Shown: positions 44,483 through 56,590, counted from the first letter of the stretch. The stretch: 64,000 nucleotides of DNA from Inia geoffrensis (GCA_036417435.1 CM070903.1:2725001-2789000); one strand, 5' to 3'. The notes: generated by a model not told the origin, from the sequence alone. Made by a program: numbers and translations.

Positions 44483-44755
44483 CTACCCCATCCTACAATC
44501 CCACATAAGGGATGAGGAATCTGATCTAAACTGGGAGATTTATCAAGTGAGTTAGTGTCGGAGCCCGGACCATAGCTGTGTTCACATTCTCACCTAACAT
44601 TCTTTCCAGCATTCCAATAAACGTTGATTGCTAGGAACTCCACGTTAATCGCGCCACACCTTCAATGCCGCCCACTGCCTGCAGGAAGTACTGCAGACCC
44701 CGCTTGCATCCTGCTGGGTATGGTCCAGATACGTCCTACTTCTCCAGGGATTGAC

Positions 44756-44998
44756 AAGGAGTAATTTCCAGATACATTGTTAAGTGGATAAAGCAGGGTA
44801 CAGTATTAGTGTGCTGTCTTCTGTGTAATAAAGAGTAAAATATATGAATATGTGCATGTTTATTTTTATTTGCAGAAGATAAAAGCACTGGAAGGATAAA
44901 TCAAAACTGATAAAAATGGTGCCCGAGTGGTGAACAGTCAAGGGTGGCGGTTAAACTCTGGATACACTTTGCTATAGAGTTTGTATTAAAAAAAAAAA
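44756..44998 (+). mobile_element. Ancient L1 (L1ME-type) 3' end
   Basis: 'acattgttaagtggataaagcagggtacag', 'gtttatttttatttgcagaag' and 'actggaaggataaatcaaaactgataaaaatggt', with a terminal A run at 44988-44998, match the 3' UTR of old L1s on the plus strand. Confidence 0.65.
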
Positions 44999-45019
44999 CT
45001 ACCCAATCCTTCGCCTGTG

Positions 45020-45833
45020 TGTTGCTCTTACTACTAACACAGAACACATCACCTCTGACACTTCTGACGCCAAATGTGGGTTTCTTCCCCCACACGAAGC
45101 ACTTCTATGACACCAGCTGAGCGTCCTACGATTGAAATCAGTTCTGACACTACCTACCTGGAGACGGCATCAGATCCCACGGGCTAAGGGCTCAGTCCCA
45201 TGAGACTGCCCCACACACACTTCAGATGCCAATGGCAAGGAGTGGGTCCCCAGGTGACCCACAACTTCTGTCCGACTTGGCAACAAATCAGAGGTTCCCA
45301 CAACCCTCTCCTGGGCCCAATGAATTTGCTAGAGAGGCTCACAGAACTCAGGGAAACACATTTGCCAGTTTATTATACAATAAGGGATAGGATAAAGGAT
45401 ACGGATGAACAGCTAGACAGAGAGACACACAGGGTGAAGTCTAGGAGGATCCCTAGTGCAGGAGCTTCTGTCCCCGTGGAGTTGGGGTGCCTCACCCTCC
45501 CAGTGTGTGATGTGTGTCCCAACCTGCAAGTTCTCTGAATCCCATCCTGTGGGGATTTTATGGAGGCTGCCTCACAGAGGCATGACCAATTACTAACTCC
45601 ATTTCCAGCCCCTCTCAATTTTCTGGAGAAGTTGGGGTCGGGAGCTGAAAGTTCCCAACTTCTGATCATGGCTTGTTGTTTGTGGTGACCAGCTTCCACC
45701 CAGGAGCCCACCCAGAGTCTCCTCACTGGACAAAAGATATTCCTATCACCCAGGAAATGGCACGGGTTTCCAGGAGCCCTGTGCCAGGAACTGGGGGCAG
45801 AGACCAATGTATATCTTCTATTATCTCACAGGT
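45020..45833 (-). mobile_element. ERVL-type solo LTR (MER21-like)
   Basis: The minus strand opens near 45833 with 'tgtgagataatagaagatata' and continues through the complement of 'cttgttgtttgtggtgaccagc'. It has a polyadenylation signal AATAAA in 'tataataaactggcaaatg' (plus 45367-45385), then 'ctgagttctgtgagcctc'. It ends in paired 'ggtgtcat' and 'ggcgtcagaagtg' motifs. It is about 810 bp with no internal retroviral genes, so it is a solo LTR. The family name is from memory of consensus features. Confidence 0.6.
45367..45385 (-). terminator. LTR polyadenylation signal (AATAAA)
   Basis: On the minus strand 'tataataaactgg' contains AATAAA at the expected mid-LTR position of an ERVL LTR. Activity is unknown. 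Confidence 0.5.
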
Positions 45834-46270
45834 TTTGACTTCAGAACTTTGCAAATGTTTCCCATATTCAAAAACTAAACTTGAATTGAAAAGGAAAGTA
45901 TCCTTATAAATTAAACCAACAAAAAATGTAAATTTATATAAAGTTTGTAACATAACTAAAGATTTATTTCAAAGGACTTCAGAGTATAGTATTTTGATTG
46001 TTTTTTTTCAATAGGATCTATTTTAAAGACAAAAAGAGCAACAAAGAAATCCTAAGTATCATTCAGTAAGTCTTATTGCTAGTATTAAATCTGGCATTGT
46101 TATTTGAAAGTATTTTTGTATTTCTAGGATAAAGCCAATAAATAATTACCTGGCTGCTGCGAGGAAGCAAAATTATTAGTGTAAGAGAAAAACATACAAA
46201 TAAACAATCACCTAGGTTAAGTATAACACGTGAGTCTTAAATTTGAATTGGAAATGTTAATGTAATCTCA
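45834..46270. other. AT-rich unique sequence, nothing recognised
   Basis: About 70% A/T with no repeat I can name, lying between an LTR and an L1. It could be an unrecognised L1 3' UTR or unique DNA. Confidence 0.4.
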
Positions 46271-49200
46271 TGGTTTATTATTTTTTTCAATTTATTTAAA
46301 CTAAAACCAAAACTAGTTCACCCATTTCTCCCACCCACCCTCCCCGTGCCTCTGGCAACCACCAATCTCTTCTCTGTATTTATGAGCTTGGTTTTTTGTT
46401 TTTGTTTTTCAGATTCCTTATATAAGAGAGAGCATACCATATCTGCCTTTCTGTCTGGCTTATGTCAGTCAGCAGAATGTCCTCGAGGTCCATCCATGTT
46501 ATGGCAAATGGCAGGATTTCTTTCTTTTTTACGGTTGAATAATATCTGCTGTATATGTACCACGTGTTCTTTATCCTTCACCCATCAATGGACACTTGGG
46601 TTGCTTCCACATCTTGGCTATTATAAATAATGCCGCAATGAACATGGGGATGCGGATGTCTTTTCGAGCTAGTGTTTTCGTTTTCGTCACATAAATACCC
46701 AGAAGTGCAATTGCTGGATTATATGGTAGTTTTGTTTTTAATTTTTTGAGGACCCTCCATACTGTTCTCCATAGTGACTGCCCCAGTTTACATCCTCACC
46801 AACAGTGCAAGAGGGCTCCTTTTCTCCACATCATCACCAACGTTTATTTCTTGCCTTTTTGATAATAGCCATTCTGACAGGTGTAAGATTCTATCTTATA
46901 GTGTTTTGATTACTTTTTCCTGATGATGGGTGATGTTGAGCATCTTTTCATACGTGTTGGCCATCTGTATGTCTTCTCTGGAAAAACATCTATTCAGGTC
47001 TTCTGCCCATTTGTTAATCAGATGTTTTTGGCTATTGAGTTGTTTGTTTTTTTTATATTTTGGATATTAGCCCCTTATCAGACATATGATCTGCAAATAT
47101 TTTCTCCCATTCAGTAGGCTGCCTTTTCATTTTGTTGATGGTTCCCTTTGTTGTGGAGAAGTTTTAGTTTGATGTCATCCCACTTTATTTTTCCTTTTGT
47201 TGCTTTTGCTTATTGTGTCAGAGTTTTAAAAAGTCATCACCAAGACCTATGTCAAGAAGCTTACCAATTATTTTTTCTTTTAGGAGTCTTATGGGTTCAG
47301 GTCTTACATTCAAGTTTTTAATCCACTTTGAGTTAATTTTTATGTATGCTGTGAGATAGTGGTCCAGTTTCATTCTTTTGCTTGTGGCTGTCTAGTTTTT
47401 CCCAGTACCACTTACTGAAGAGACTGTCTTTCCCCCATGTGATATTCTTGGCTCCTTTGTCATAAATTAATTGACTATATTTAGTGAGTTTTATTTCTGG
47501 GCTCTCTAATCTGTTGCATTGATCTATGTGTCTATTTTTGTGCCAGCACCATACTGTTTTGATTACTGCAGCTTTGTAATATAGTTTGAAATCAAGTAAC
47601 ATGATACATCCAGTTTTGTTTGTCTTTCTCAAGATTGTTTTGGCTATTCAAGGTCTTTTATGGTTCCATACAAATTTTAGGATTGTTCTATTTCTGTGAA
47701 AAAATGCCATTGGAATTTTGATAAGGATTACATTGAATCTGCATATTGCTTCTGGTAGTATGAACATTTTAACAATGTTAATTCTTTCAATCCATGAGCA
47801 TGAATATCTCTTCATTTATTTGTGTCTTCTTAAATTTCTTTTATTAATGTCTTGTAGTTTTCAATATATAGATCTTTCACCTCCTTGACTAAATTTATTC
47901 CTAGATATTTTATTATTTTTGATACAATTATAAATGGGATTATTTTTTAAATTTCTTTTTCTGACAGTTCATTATTAGTGTATAGAAATGCAACAGACTT
48001 TTGTGTGTTGATTTTGTATCCTGCAACTTTACTGAATCCATTTAATTAGTCCTAACAGTTTTTTGATGGAGCCTTTAGGGTTTTCTACATATAAAATCAC
48101 GTTCTCTACAAACTGTGAAAGTTTTACTCCTTCCGTTCCAATTTGGATGCCTTTTATTTTTTTCTTGCCCAATTGCTCTAGTTAGGATATCTAATACTAG
48201 GTTGAATCCAAGTGGCAAGAGTGAGCTTCCTTGGTTTGTTCCTGATGTGAGAGGAAAAGGTTTCAGCTTTTCACTGTCGAGTATGATTTTAGCTGTGGGC
48301 TTGTCATATGTGGCCTTTATTATGTTGAGGTATGTCTCCTCTATACCCACTTTGTTGAGAGTTTTTTTCATAAATGAATATTGAATTTTGTCAAATGCTT
48401 TTTCTGCATCTATTGAGGTGATCACATGATTTTTATCCCTCATTTTGTTAATGTGGTGTATTGCACTGACTGATTTGCAGATGTGGAACCAGCCTTGCAT
48501 CCTGAGATAACTCTCTTGATCATGATGTCTGATCCTCTTAATGAATTGTTTAATTCAGTTTGTTAATAGTTTGCTGAGGATTTTTGCATCTATGTTCATC
48601 AGGAATATTGGTTCGTAAATTTTCTTCTCGTGGCGCTCTTGTCTGGTTTTGGAATCAGCGTAATACTGGCCTTGTAAAATGAGTTTGGAAGAGTTCCCTC
48701 CTCTTCTATTTTTTGGAAGATTTGAGAAGAATGGTATGAATTTTTCTTTGAATGTTTGGTAGAATTCACCAGTGAAACCATCTGGTCCTAGACTTTTGTT
48801 TGTTGGGAGGTTTTTGAGTACTGATTCCATGTCCTTACTAGTAATTGGTCTGTTCAGATTTTCTATTTCTTCATGATTCAGTCTTGGCAGTTTTTACATT
48901 TCTAGGAACTTATCCATTTCTTCCAGGTTGTCCAATTTATTGACATATAATCATTCATAGTAGTGTCTTATAGTCCTTTGTACTTCTGTGGTATCAATTG
49001 CAACATTTCCTCTTTCATTTCATTTTTTTTGGTGAGTCTAGCTAAAGGTCAGTCAATTTTGTCCATCTTTTCAAAGAACCAGCTCTTAGTTTCATTGATA
49101 TTTTCTATTGTCCTTTTAGACTCTGTTTCATTTATTTCTGCTCTGATCTTTGTTATTTCCTTCCTTAGACTAACTTTAGGCTTTGTTCTTTTTTTTTTTT

Positions 49201-50455
49201 TTCCTAGTTCTTTGAGGTGTAAAGTTAGGTTGTTTGAGACTTTTATTGTTTCTTGGAGAAGAGATTTATTGCTATGAACTTCCCTCTTAGAACTGCCTTT
49301 GCTGCTTCCTGTAAGTTTTAGTATGTAGCATTTCCATTTTCATTTGTCTCAAGGTATTTTTTGATATCTCTTTTCATTAATTCTCTGACTCATTGGTTGT
49401 TTAGTAGCATCCTGTTTAATCTCTGCATATTTGTGAATTTTCCAGTTTTTTTCATGTAATTAATTTGCAGTTTCACAGTAGTCAGAAAAGATGCTTGATG
49501 TAATTTCAAGGCTTTTAAATTTATTAAGACTTGTTTTGTGGCCTAGTGTATGATCTATCTTGGAAAACATTCCACATGCACTTGAGAAGAATATACATTC
49601 TGTTGCTTTGGATGAAATGTTCTATAAATGTCTGTTAAGTCCATCTGGTCTAAGAAGTCATTTAATGCCAATGTTTCCCTATTGATTTTCTGTCTGGATG
49701 ATCTATCCATTGATACAAGTGGGGTATTAAAGCCCCTTACAATTATTGTACTGCTGTCAATTTCTCCCTTTAGGTCTAATAATTTTTGCTTTATGTATTT
49801 ATGTATGCTACTACGTTATACCTTCTTGTTGTATTGACCCCTCTCTCATTATGTAACACCCTCTTCATCCCTTGTTACAGTCTTTGTTTTAAAGTCTATT
49901 TGTCTGATATAAGTCTAGCTACCCCAGCTTTCTTTTGGTTTTCATTTGCATGGAATATTTTTTTTCCATTCCTTCACTTTCAGTCTATACGTGTCCTTAC
50001 ATCTGAAGTGGATCTCTTGCTGGCAGCATACAGATGAGTCTTATTATTTTTTATGCATTCAGCCATTCTATGTCTTTTGATTGGAGAATTTAATCTTTTT
50101 ACATTTAAAGTAATTAATGATAGGTATGTGCTTATTACTATTTTAAAAATTGTTTTCTGCCCGTTTTTGTATTTTCTCTCTGTTTCTTTCTTCTCTTGCT
50201 CTCTTCCTCTGTGATGACTTTCTTTAGTGGTATGTTTATATTCCTTTCTCTTTCTCTTTTGTGAATTTACTATAGGTTTTTGCTTTGTGGTTACCATAAG
50301 GTTTACATATAACAACTTATTCCTATAATAGTCTATTTTAAGTTGATAACAACTTAAGTTTGATCCCATTCTAGAGCTCAATATTATTACTATTCTCTCT
50401 ACACGTTTTATGTTTTTGATGTCACATTTTACATCTGTAAACCTCATGCTTTAAA
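46271..50455 (-). mobile_element. Degraded LINE-1 (L1M-type), ~4.2 kb, 5'-truncated
   Basis: The minus strand runs from the ORF1-ORF2 spacer (near 50455, complement of 'ttttaagttgataacaacttaa' at 50335) through ORF2 to the 3' UTR ('cctctggcaaccaccaatctc' region, near 46350). No ORF1 or 5' UTR is present. ORF2 is broken by many stops and shifts. Unlike the old L1 at 5.4-14.4 kb, it carries no SINE insertions. Confidence 0.85.
47333..48830 (-). pseudogene. LINE-1 ORF2p remnants: RT and downstream parts
   Basis: Reading 48830 downward on the minus strand: '[27 protein letters not shown]' (RT fingers), then 'MNIDAKILSKLL'. 48500-48075 follows with '[28 protein letters not shown]', where the motif-A aspartates are intact. 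The frame then shifts before motif C, so the expected FADD is lost ('[13 protein letters not shown]'). 47632-47333 has '[23 protein letters not shown]' and '[26 protein letters not shown]'. Non-functional. Conservation of motif A against loss of motif C shows mosaic decay. Confidence 0.83.
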
Positions 50456-51000
50456 AACAACATGTGAATTTCCTAATAGCTCTTGCCTCTGAAAAGGATG
50501 GAAATGTATGCTTACCCAGTTGCAACAAGGACTGAGAGTACCTAGATTCTGGTCTCTAAATTCCTTGCCCCAATTTTCAAAAACTCATGGCCAAAAGGTT
50601 GATTTCACATCAGAGGCAGGCAATATTCAAGGTGAGCCTGAGACCATCCCAGGCTTAAAGTGAAGGAAGGCATCACAGACTACTGACGTCATACTAACAG
50701 GACACAAAGGCCTTTCACTGGCCAACACCAGCCAAGTCATCAGAGAGAGCAATGACTGCACTTGGCTGAAACACCTTTCAGATATAAAAATCCATTTGTT
50801 TCTAATGACCCTAAGAAAGAAAGTTAAAAAAAAAAAAAAAAGTTTAAATCACACTTGTTACCATTGGAAGTAATTGTTGTACCAACTTCTTACTCTGAAA
50901 ATTAATAATTAAAGGGGAAAAGGGAAATAATTAAGTATTTATCTTATCTTTCCTGTACAGCCTATATTTTGGGGTAACCAAATAGCCCTAGTTGATACAG
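50456..51000. other. AT-rich unique sequence with a CRE octamer
   Basis: No repeat or gene was recognised. A palindromic TGACGTCA occurs at 50684-50691, and an A run at 50827-50842. Confidence 0.4.
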
Positions 51001-51011
51001 TGAAAAGCTCT

Positions 51012-51129
51012 TTTTCTTTTTTGGCTGTGCTGCACAGCATGTAGGATCTCAGTCCCCGACCAGGGATCGAACCCATGCTCCCTGCGGTGGAAGCGCAGAG
51101 TCTTAACCTCTGGGCCACCAGAAAAGTCC
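51012..51129 (-). mobile_element. CHR-1-like SINE
   Basis: The plus-strand T-rich start and 'ttggctgtgctgcacagcatg', 'ccccgaccagggatcgaaccc' (complement of the B box), 'gcggtggaagcgcagagtcttaacc' and 'gggccaccagaaaagtcc' give a CHR-1-type SINE read on the minus strand. Imperfect 'tgaaaagctc'/'tgaaaaagctc' repeats flank it. Confidence 0.85.
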
Positions 51130-51139
51130 TGAAAAAGCT

Positions 51140-52545
51140 CCTCTTTACAAAAGGATTCCAGCTAATAAATCTCGAATGAATGTTGGAGTATGGAAAATCA
51201 GTACTTTGCAAGTTCTTACGAAACAACGACCCAAGCAACCCTCACCAGCAGACTCTGAAGCTGTTAGGTTAAGGCCACCAGGAACCTGGATATACATGGT
51301 GTCCACAGGCCCTTGCTGGTCGAGGGGGGAGCTTGCAGCTGTATGGTGGAGGGACCAGGCTGCCACTGCAAGCATCACTGGTTAGTCCTAGCATCCTCAC
51401 GGCCAAACAGCAAGATGTCTTCTGAGCGATGCAACATCTGTGAAGTTCTCCTGCCAAAAATGATGAGCCCGAGTCTAATGGAGCTTTTAGATAAATTCTC
51501 ATTTACACAGGGAAAGGGAGATGGAGGACAGTTCAACGTCATCACAACAAGCAGAGACACCCTGAATGAGGGACTTTTGACCTGGTTTCTTGAATAAGCC
51601 TTGGCATGAAAGAAAAAAAGGGAGGGACTGTTTACAGATTAAAAGAAAGGTAAGAGACTTAAAAGCAAATGCAGGGTGGGGACTCTGTATCATTATTCAA
51701 ACAAACCAGAATCTGGGGGACCGTGGGAAATTTAAATGTGCACTAGCATTGGACGGCATGGAGCTGCCTCTTGTTAGCTGTGGTGGTAGCATAGATACCG
51801 TAAGAGAAGTCGTTTGTGTCTGTCAAAGATTTATCTAAAATAGAGAGGTGCAATGCCACGAAGCGTGTGCTTTCCTTTAACGCATTTCACATGCACACAA
51901 ACAATAAAGCAAATGGGGCAAAAGGTCAATAACTATTTGTTTGTTGATGGAGATGAGGGATATTATACCTAGTTCTGTGTGTCTGAACATTTTCACGACA
52001 GAGAGGATTTAAGACTCCGGGAAGGAAGGACCCTGTCTCACACAGCTCTTGGTCGTCCTGGGTAGGTTGGTGAAAGCACAAGAAAGTCTGGGCCCCAGGG
52101 GTCTCCCTCGGTTTACAGACAACCAAGTGGGACGGTTTACAAAGAAACTAGGGCTAGGGCTTTTGGGGGTCTTAGAGTTCTCTGTGTGCACTGTGCCACA
52201 AACGGCTCATGGCCAGAGAGCAAAGGAATGCACCCAGGACCACCCATGTCCCGCGGCATCTGCGCTCCCATTAAGGACAGCACTGTTGGCAGGCGGCTGG
52301 GCGACCAGGCAAACTGGTGTGTGCGGGAGGTCACTCCAAAGACATTTCCCAGGCTCGACCCTTCCAGGCTCGGCGCTGCACTCTATAGTGACACAGCCTG
52401 GGATCTCTGGGTCCCTTTTGGCCTTGGGGCCTGTGAGAGGGGACGGACAGGTCAGAGTTTGAAAGCAATAAGGGGGCATGAAGGCCTCTGTGGATTTCAC
52501 TTGGAAATTTAGCCATAGGAAATGATCTGGCAAACACACAGATTC
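51140..52545. other. Mixed-composition sequence, possible ancient repeat in 51540-51840
   Basis: 'gggagggactgtttacagattaaaag' followed by 'acttaaaagcaaatgcagggtgggg' and 'gtgggaaatttaaatgtgcac' resembles a mammalian repeat whose name I cannot recall. The rest is unassigned. The 137-codon plus frame at 52049-52462 has no known domain. Confidence 0.4.
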
Positions 52546-52770
52546 TTTTCTAACGATATTAATGACAATTGTTACAAATCTATGATAGTGAAAAATGGGA
52601 AACAATCCAGGTTTCCTAAAGGACACTTTCAAAGGGCAGCAGCAGCAATACAGTATGGTCCTGACTTTTAATTATACTGTATTATATTGATAAGATGGAC
52701 GAGAATAAACTAAAACTCTTCAGAATGCATGAGTGATGGATGGTAGAATTCAAGGTGACTTTTACTCTTG
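52546..52770 (+). mobile_element. Possible ancient L1 3' fragment
   Basis: 'aatctatgatagtgaaaaatgggaaacaatccagg' resembles the old-L1 'aatagtgaaaaattggaaacaa' block near the end of ORF2. Further similarity is weak. Confidence 0.45.
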
Positions 52771-52794
52771 AGCTGTGGGGTTTCCCGTATTTAC

Positions 52795-52965
52795 TTTATG
52801 GTAGCAGTATTATTTATTTGATACCTGCTGTAGTCCCAGCACCACACCTAGGGCTTTAGGTGCAGACTGTGTGTATTATTGACACTTTGCAGACGAGGAA
52901 ACTGAAGTGCAAAAACACTGAAGCGATGTAGCTGGTGATCGCAGACTAGAACACAGAGCCCAGAA
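52795..52965 (-). repeat. MIR fossil
   Basis: 'cactttgcagacgaggaaactgaagtgcaaaaac' is the reverse of the MIR core, followed by 'gtagctggtgatcgcagactagaac' from the tRNA-like half. The recognisable length is about 170 bp. Confidence 0.7.
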
Positions 52966-52984
52966 GAACTGCAAATTCCAGGCC

Positions 52985-53090
52985 TTGTTAAAGATGCAGC
53001 CTCCTGGGCCCCGGCCCACCTTCTGACGGGATCTGTCTGGGCAGAGTCCAGGAATCTGCACTGACTAGGTCCCGGCTGATAGGCTTCTCC
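52985..53090. repeat. MER5-type hAT DNA-transposon fossil
   Basis: 'ttgttaaagatgcagcctcctgggcc' and 'gggcagagtccaggaatctgcactgac' match the near-palindromic MER5 consensus core. It is non-autonomous and non-coding. Strand is left open because the core is quasi-symmetric. Confidence 0.6.
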
Positions 53091-53840
53091 TTAGCATCAA
53101 GGTCCGACGGGGCAGAGAGCGCCCACCTGGCATGGTTGCAGGGACGTGGCTCCCAGGAGCTGGAAGATCCAGGGCTTGAAACCCATCCGCCCCCCCAAAA
53201 CTCACCTTGCGGGTTAAGTACCCGCTCCCTTGCCTTGGTGTCTGTGCATACGACCCTCCCTAGAGAAAGCATTCATGCCTGTGGTCTCCCTGACCCTCAG
53301 CAGCCTGTTTCACCGACAGGGAGGTGGGGGCCTAGGCTGGGGATGGGCCCAGGAGCAGGCAGGGTCTGAACTCAGATCTGTCCACTCAAAGCCTGGTGAG
53401 TTCCCACGAGCAACGGAACCAGGAGCAAAAGGAGCACGGGGACCGAGGGGTGACAGTGTCAGAAACAGGCCGTGACCCCAAGGATCGGGTTCCAGAAGGT
53501 TCCCTGGACACCGGATCAGAGCCTGACTCTAAGTTGGGGGATGGGAGGGGTAGCTCCCTGCCCTGCTTGGCCTGACACGCTGACCCAACTTAGCTCCCTG
53601 GGGCGTGGTAACCCCAGGTCCCTCTAGCTCTGCCCTTGTTGGGGGTGGTCCCCTCGGCCAGGCCAGAAGGATTGCTGCCCTTCAGGGGAGGGTGGAGGGG
53701 CTGCTCCATGACCCACCCCGAGAATTTCACTGGGCAATAGGAGCATTTTAGCCCTTCTTGTTCGGAGCTGCAGCGTCCCCAGTGCCAGTGGTGGCTGGGC
53801 CGTGGACAGACTCTCCGGATGCCGGCTCCAGGTTTCCTGT

Positions 53841-53887
53841 CCGGAAGGCCGGGCTGACGTCAGCCTGTGTGCAGGCAGGGGCGGGCC
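53841..53887. promoter_or_regulatory. ETS + CRE + GC-box cluster (candidate regulatory element)
   Basis: CCGGAAG (53841-53847) is an ETS-type site. ggctgacgtcagcc (53852-53865) is a perfect 14-bp palindrome containing the full CRE octamer TGACGTCA. ggggcgggcc (53878-53887) is an Sp/KLF-type GC box. All three lie within 47 bp in a moderately CpG-rich neighbourhood. This combination is typical of TATA-less promoters and enhancers. No transcript is evident from sequence alone. Confidence 0.4.
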
Positions 53888-54907
53888 CAGAACTGGCGGT
53901 GCTGGGAACCTGTGCCCTGAACCCGGGGTGAGCCATGGGCCTGGGACCACATGGGCATGCCTGGGAGCCCCCGGCCCACACCTGGTAGTGTCCTGGCAGG
54001 TTCAAGGAGAGAAAGCTGACATCAACAATCCCGGGGAAAAGGGAGGCTCTTCCAGCCCCAAACGGGAAGCCGGCTGGACAGGAAGGTGAGGCCTCTGGGC
54101 TGGTAAGCTGGCCGCTCAGGCACGGCTGGAAGTCCAGTCCCGGGGGGGGCCACTGCCCCCTCCAACTCCTCCCCCACTCCTTCTCGCCTTCCCCCTTTGG
54201 CTCCCCTTCTGCATGCTTCCCTTCCTGCCCGTCCTCCTGGGTTTCAAGCTCAAGGGGTAAAAAGTTATAATAAACCTCAAGACTGCCTGCCCACTGCCCA
54301 GATGAGCAAGGGGAGCCCCTCCCTCCTCCGGAGGCTCTCCACCTGAACCCGCTGGAGGCCCCGACTGGAGAGCCCAGAGAGATCGACCCTCTTCCGTCCT
54401 TTCAAAGGACAGGCTGGCTCAGAGAGAAGCCAGACTGGAGCCCAGGCGGCTCTCAGCCCAGGCTCTCGTGCGGGCACCTGATCTGGGTGGAAGGAGGCTT
54501 CTAAGGGTGGGGCCTGCCTGCTCACAGCCCGGCAGGTACCCAGCCCGAGGCGAGCCATTCATCACTGCCATGCGCTGCCAGCAGGTGATTTTTTCCTCCA
54601 GGCAGCCCTGGGTCCAGCACAGCCCCTCCAGGCCCCCTTGGGACAGAGGAGGACTGTGGAGGGGCTGGGAGTGGGCTTGGAGGCCCCCCAGGCTCCTGCG
54701 GCTCCGTGAAGCATGCGACACCCCACACCGTTTGTAAGGTGCAGACGCAAGGAGTGGAGCCCCCGAGGGTGGCCTGAGGCTCCTGACGCTTTTCAGAGCC
54801 CTGGCACATTCGTGTCGCAGTCACCTGTCCAGAGCATGGATGGTAGGACCTATCTGAGCCTGGGAGCCACCATCAAGGAAAGCTCTTTGTTCAAATCACC
54901 CCGCCAG

Positions 54908-55010
54908 GTGTGTGTGTGTGGGTGCGTGTTTCTGTGGCATGTGTCTGTGTGTGAGTGGAGTGTGTCTGGTGTGTGAGTGTGTGTGTGCATCTGTGTGCGT
55001 ACACCCTTCC
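54908..55010. repeat. TG-rich degenerate repeat
   Basis: (TG)n with GTGTCTG and GTGAGTG variants over about 100 bp. Confidence 0.8.
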
Positions 55011-55941
55011 TCTCAGGGCGGACAGGGAAGGCTTTGGGGCCTGACAGCCCTGCCTGGGCCGAGAGGGCAGGTCCACATGGACACAGATAGGCCTTGGACA
55101 AACACACCCTGCACACGCATGCACACGCATGCACACGCATGCACACACTTGCACATGCTTATCCGGAGCCTGTGGATGGTGGGGACCCATAGGAATGACA
55201 ATGACTTGAGGTCTTGAGAGCAGCAGGAATGGGGACACTTAAAGCCCTGTCACTTCCATCAGGTGGAATTCCTGGCCCCCGCTGGAGGCCGCGCGGAGTG
55301 GCCCTGTGCCGGGGGAGAGAGCCAGCGCCCAAGAGGCTGCAGTCATCCTGAGGACACGGGGGGCCTGCAGACGCCGCCCACAGTCAGGGGCCTCGGTCTC
55401 AGGCCAGCCTCAGGTCAGGAGGACGGGGGAACGGATCGCCGGGGCCCTTCTCTGGGGGCAGGAGGGGCTGCTGGTTAGAGGGGCTCAGAGCCCGAGCACC
55501 CACAAGCTCCAGCGGTGCGTTCTGTGGGGCTCCTGGGCACTGTATATACCTGGCCTCAGCAGACGGAGGCAGAGGGAGGTCAAGCAGCCCACAGGGAGGG
55601 CCGTTGTGATCAGAGAGCAGGCTTAGCCACGGGGCTGCCAGCCAGGGAGCGCAGGCGGAGGCAGGGAGGGAGCCGGCCCTGCCGGCTGTGCCTGTCCTGA
55701 TTTCAGGCTTCTGGCCTCCAGACTGAGACAATAGATGTCGGTTGTCCTAAGGTCCCCCCAAAACACACACACCTGCTTTGTTTGGTTTGGTTTGGGGTGG
55801 CTTAGCAAGAGCCACCTACCCCTATGGTGCGCAGTCTTTGCAGGAGGGGTGGCCCTTTTATTAGGGGTGGGGCCCGGGACTCCCACGCTGTGGGGCTGAA
55901 GTTCCTAGAGCTGGGGGTTGAACAGCATGTTCCCAGCAAGA

Positions 55942-55976
55942 CCAGGGCCAGGACCAGGGCCAGGGCCAGGGCCAGT
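55942..55976. repeat. GGGCCA hexanucleotide tandem repeat
   Basis: About five copies of (a)ccagggcc/agggcc units in 35 bp. Confidence 0.8.
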
Positions 55977-56255
55977 CCTTGGGAAGGGGGCGTCCAGAAT
56001 GGAGCCCCCGGCTCAGCTCACATCCCAGGGCTTCTCCCGGGGCGGCTCCTGGGATCCCACCCTCCTGGGGCCACCCCACAGTCTCTCATGTTTCCACTCA
56101 AGACCCATCCCGGCCTGAGTGAGCAGAATGGCCCCAGGCTCCTCCAGCACAGACAAGCTGGAGCCTCGCATGGACCGGCCACCTGTTGAGCTGCAGGCCA
56201 CCTGAGGCTCTCTCGCTGGAGAGGAGCTTAGAGGTCATTCATGGCCTGTGGCTAG

Positions 56256-56400
56256 AGGGCTCTTCCCTCTGGCCTCCTCCTTCTTGAGTGTCACCCCCTC
56301 CGAGCAGTCCTCCCTGACTATCTCATCTAAAGCAGCACCAGTCACTGCCTTCCATATCACACTCTTGAGCACTCTGCACAGTGCTTCTCCCTGTGGGCAG
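56256..56400 (+). repeat. LINE-2 3' end fossil
   Basis: 'tgtcaccccctccgagcagtcctccctgac', 'catctaaagcagcaccagtcactgcc' and 'catatcacactcttgagc' match the L2 3' region in order. Confidence 0.65.
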
Positions 56401-56424
56401 GGTGGCACAGGGCACGTGCTCAGG

Positions 56425-56590
56425 GTCCAGGGCACCGGCGTTTGAGTCCGGCTCCTGTGTGACCTTGGGAAAGTTGCCTAACTTCTCTGTGCCTCTGGAT
56501 TATGGTGGCCCCTGCTTCACGGGGCGGTTTAGAGAGCTAAGGAGCTCAGAACAGCTCTGGGAAGAGGAAGTTCAGCAGGCACCACCACCC
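56425..56590 (+). repeat. MIR fossil
   Basis: 'gtttgagtccggctcctgtgtgaccttgggaaagttgcctaacttctctgtgcctc' is a clear MIR core, continuing to 'ttagagagctaagg' and 'agaacagctctgg'. Confidence 0.8.

Larger units (their letters stand above)
53091..56255. other. GC-rich unique sequence with a candidate regulatory cluster and TG-rich patches
   Basis: No gene was recognised. It contains the ETS/CRE/GC-box cluster at 53841-53887 (listed separately), TG-rich runs at 54908-55010, and a CACACGCATG repeat at 55110-55150. A GGGCCA hexamer repeat lies at 55942-55976. Frames up to 121 codons are chance-like. Confidence 0.45.

Noticed and set aside
45020..45833. Endogenous retrovirus with genes
   Set aside because: Only LTR-type sequence is present, with no gag, pol or env similarity on either side, so it is a solo LTR.
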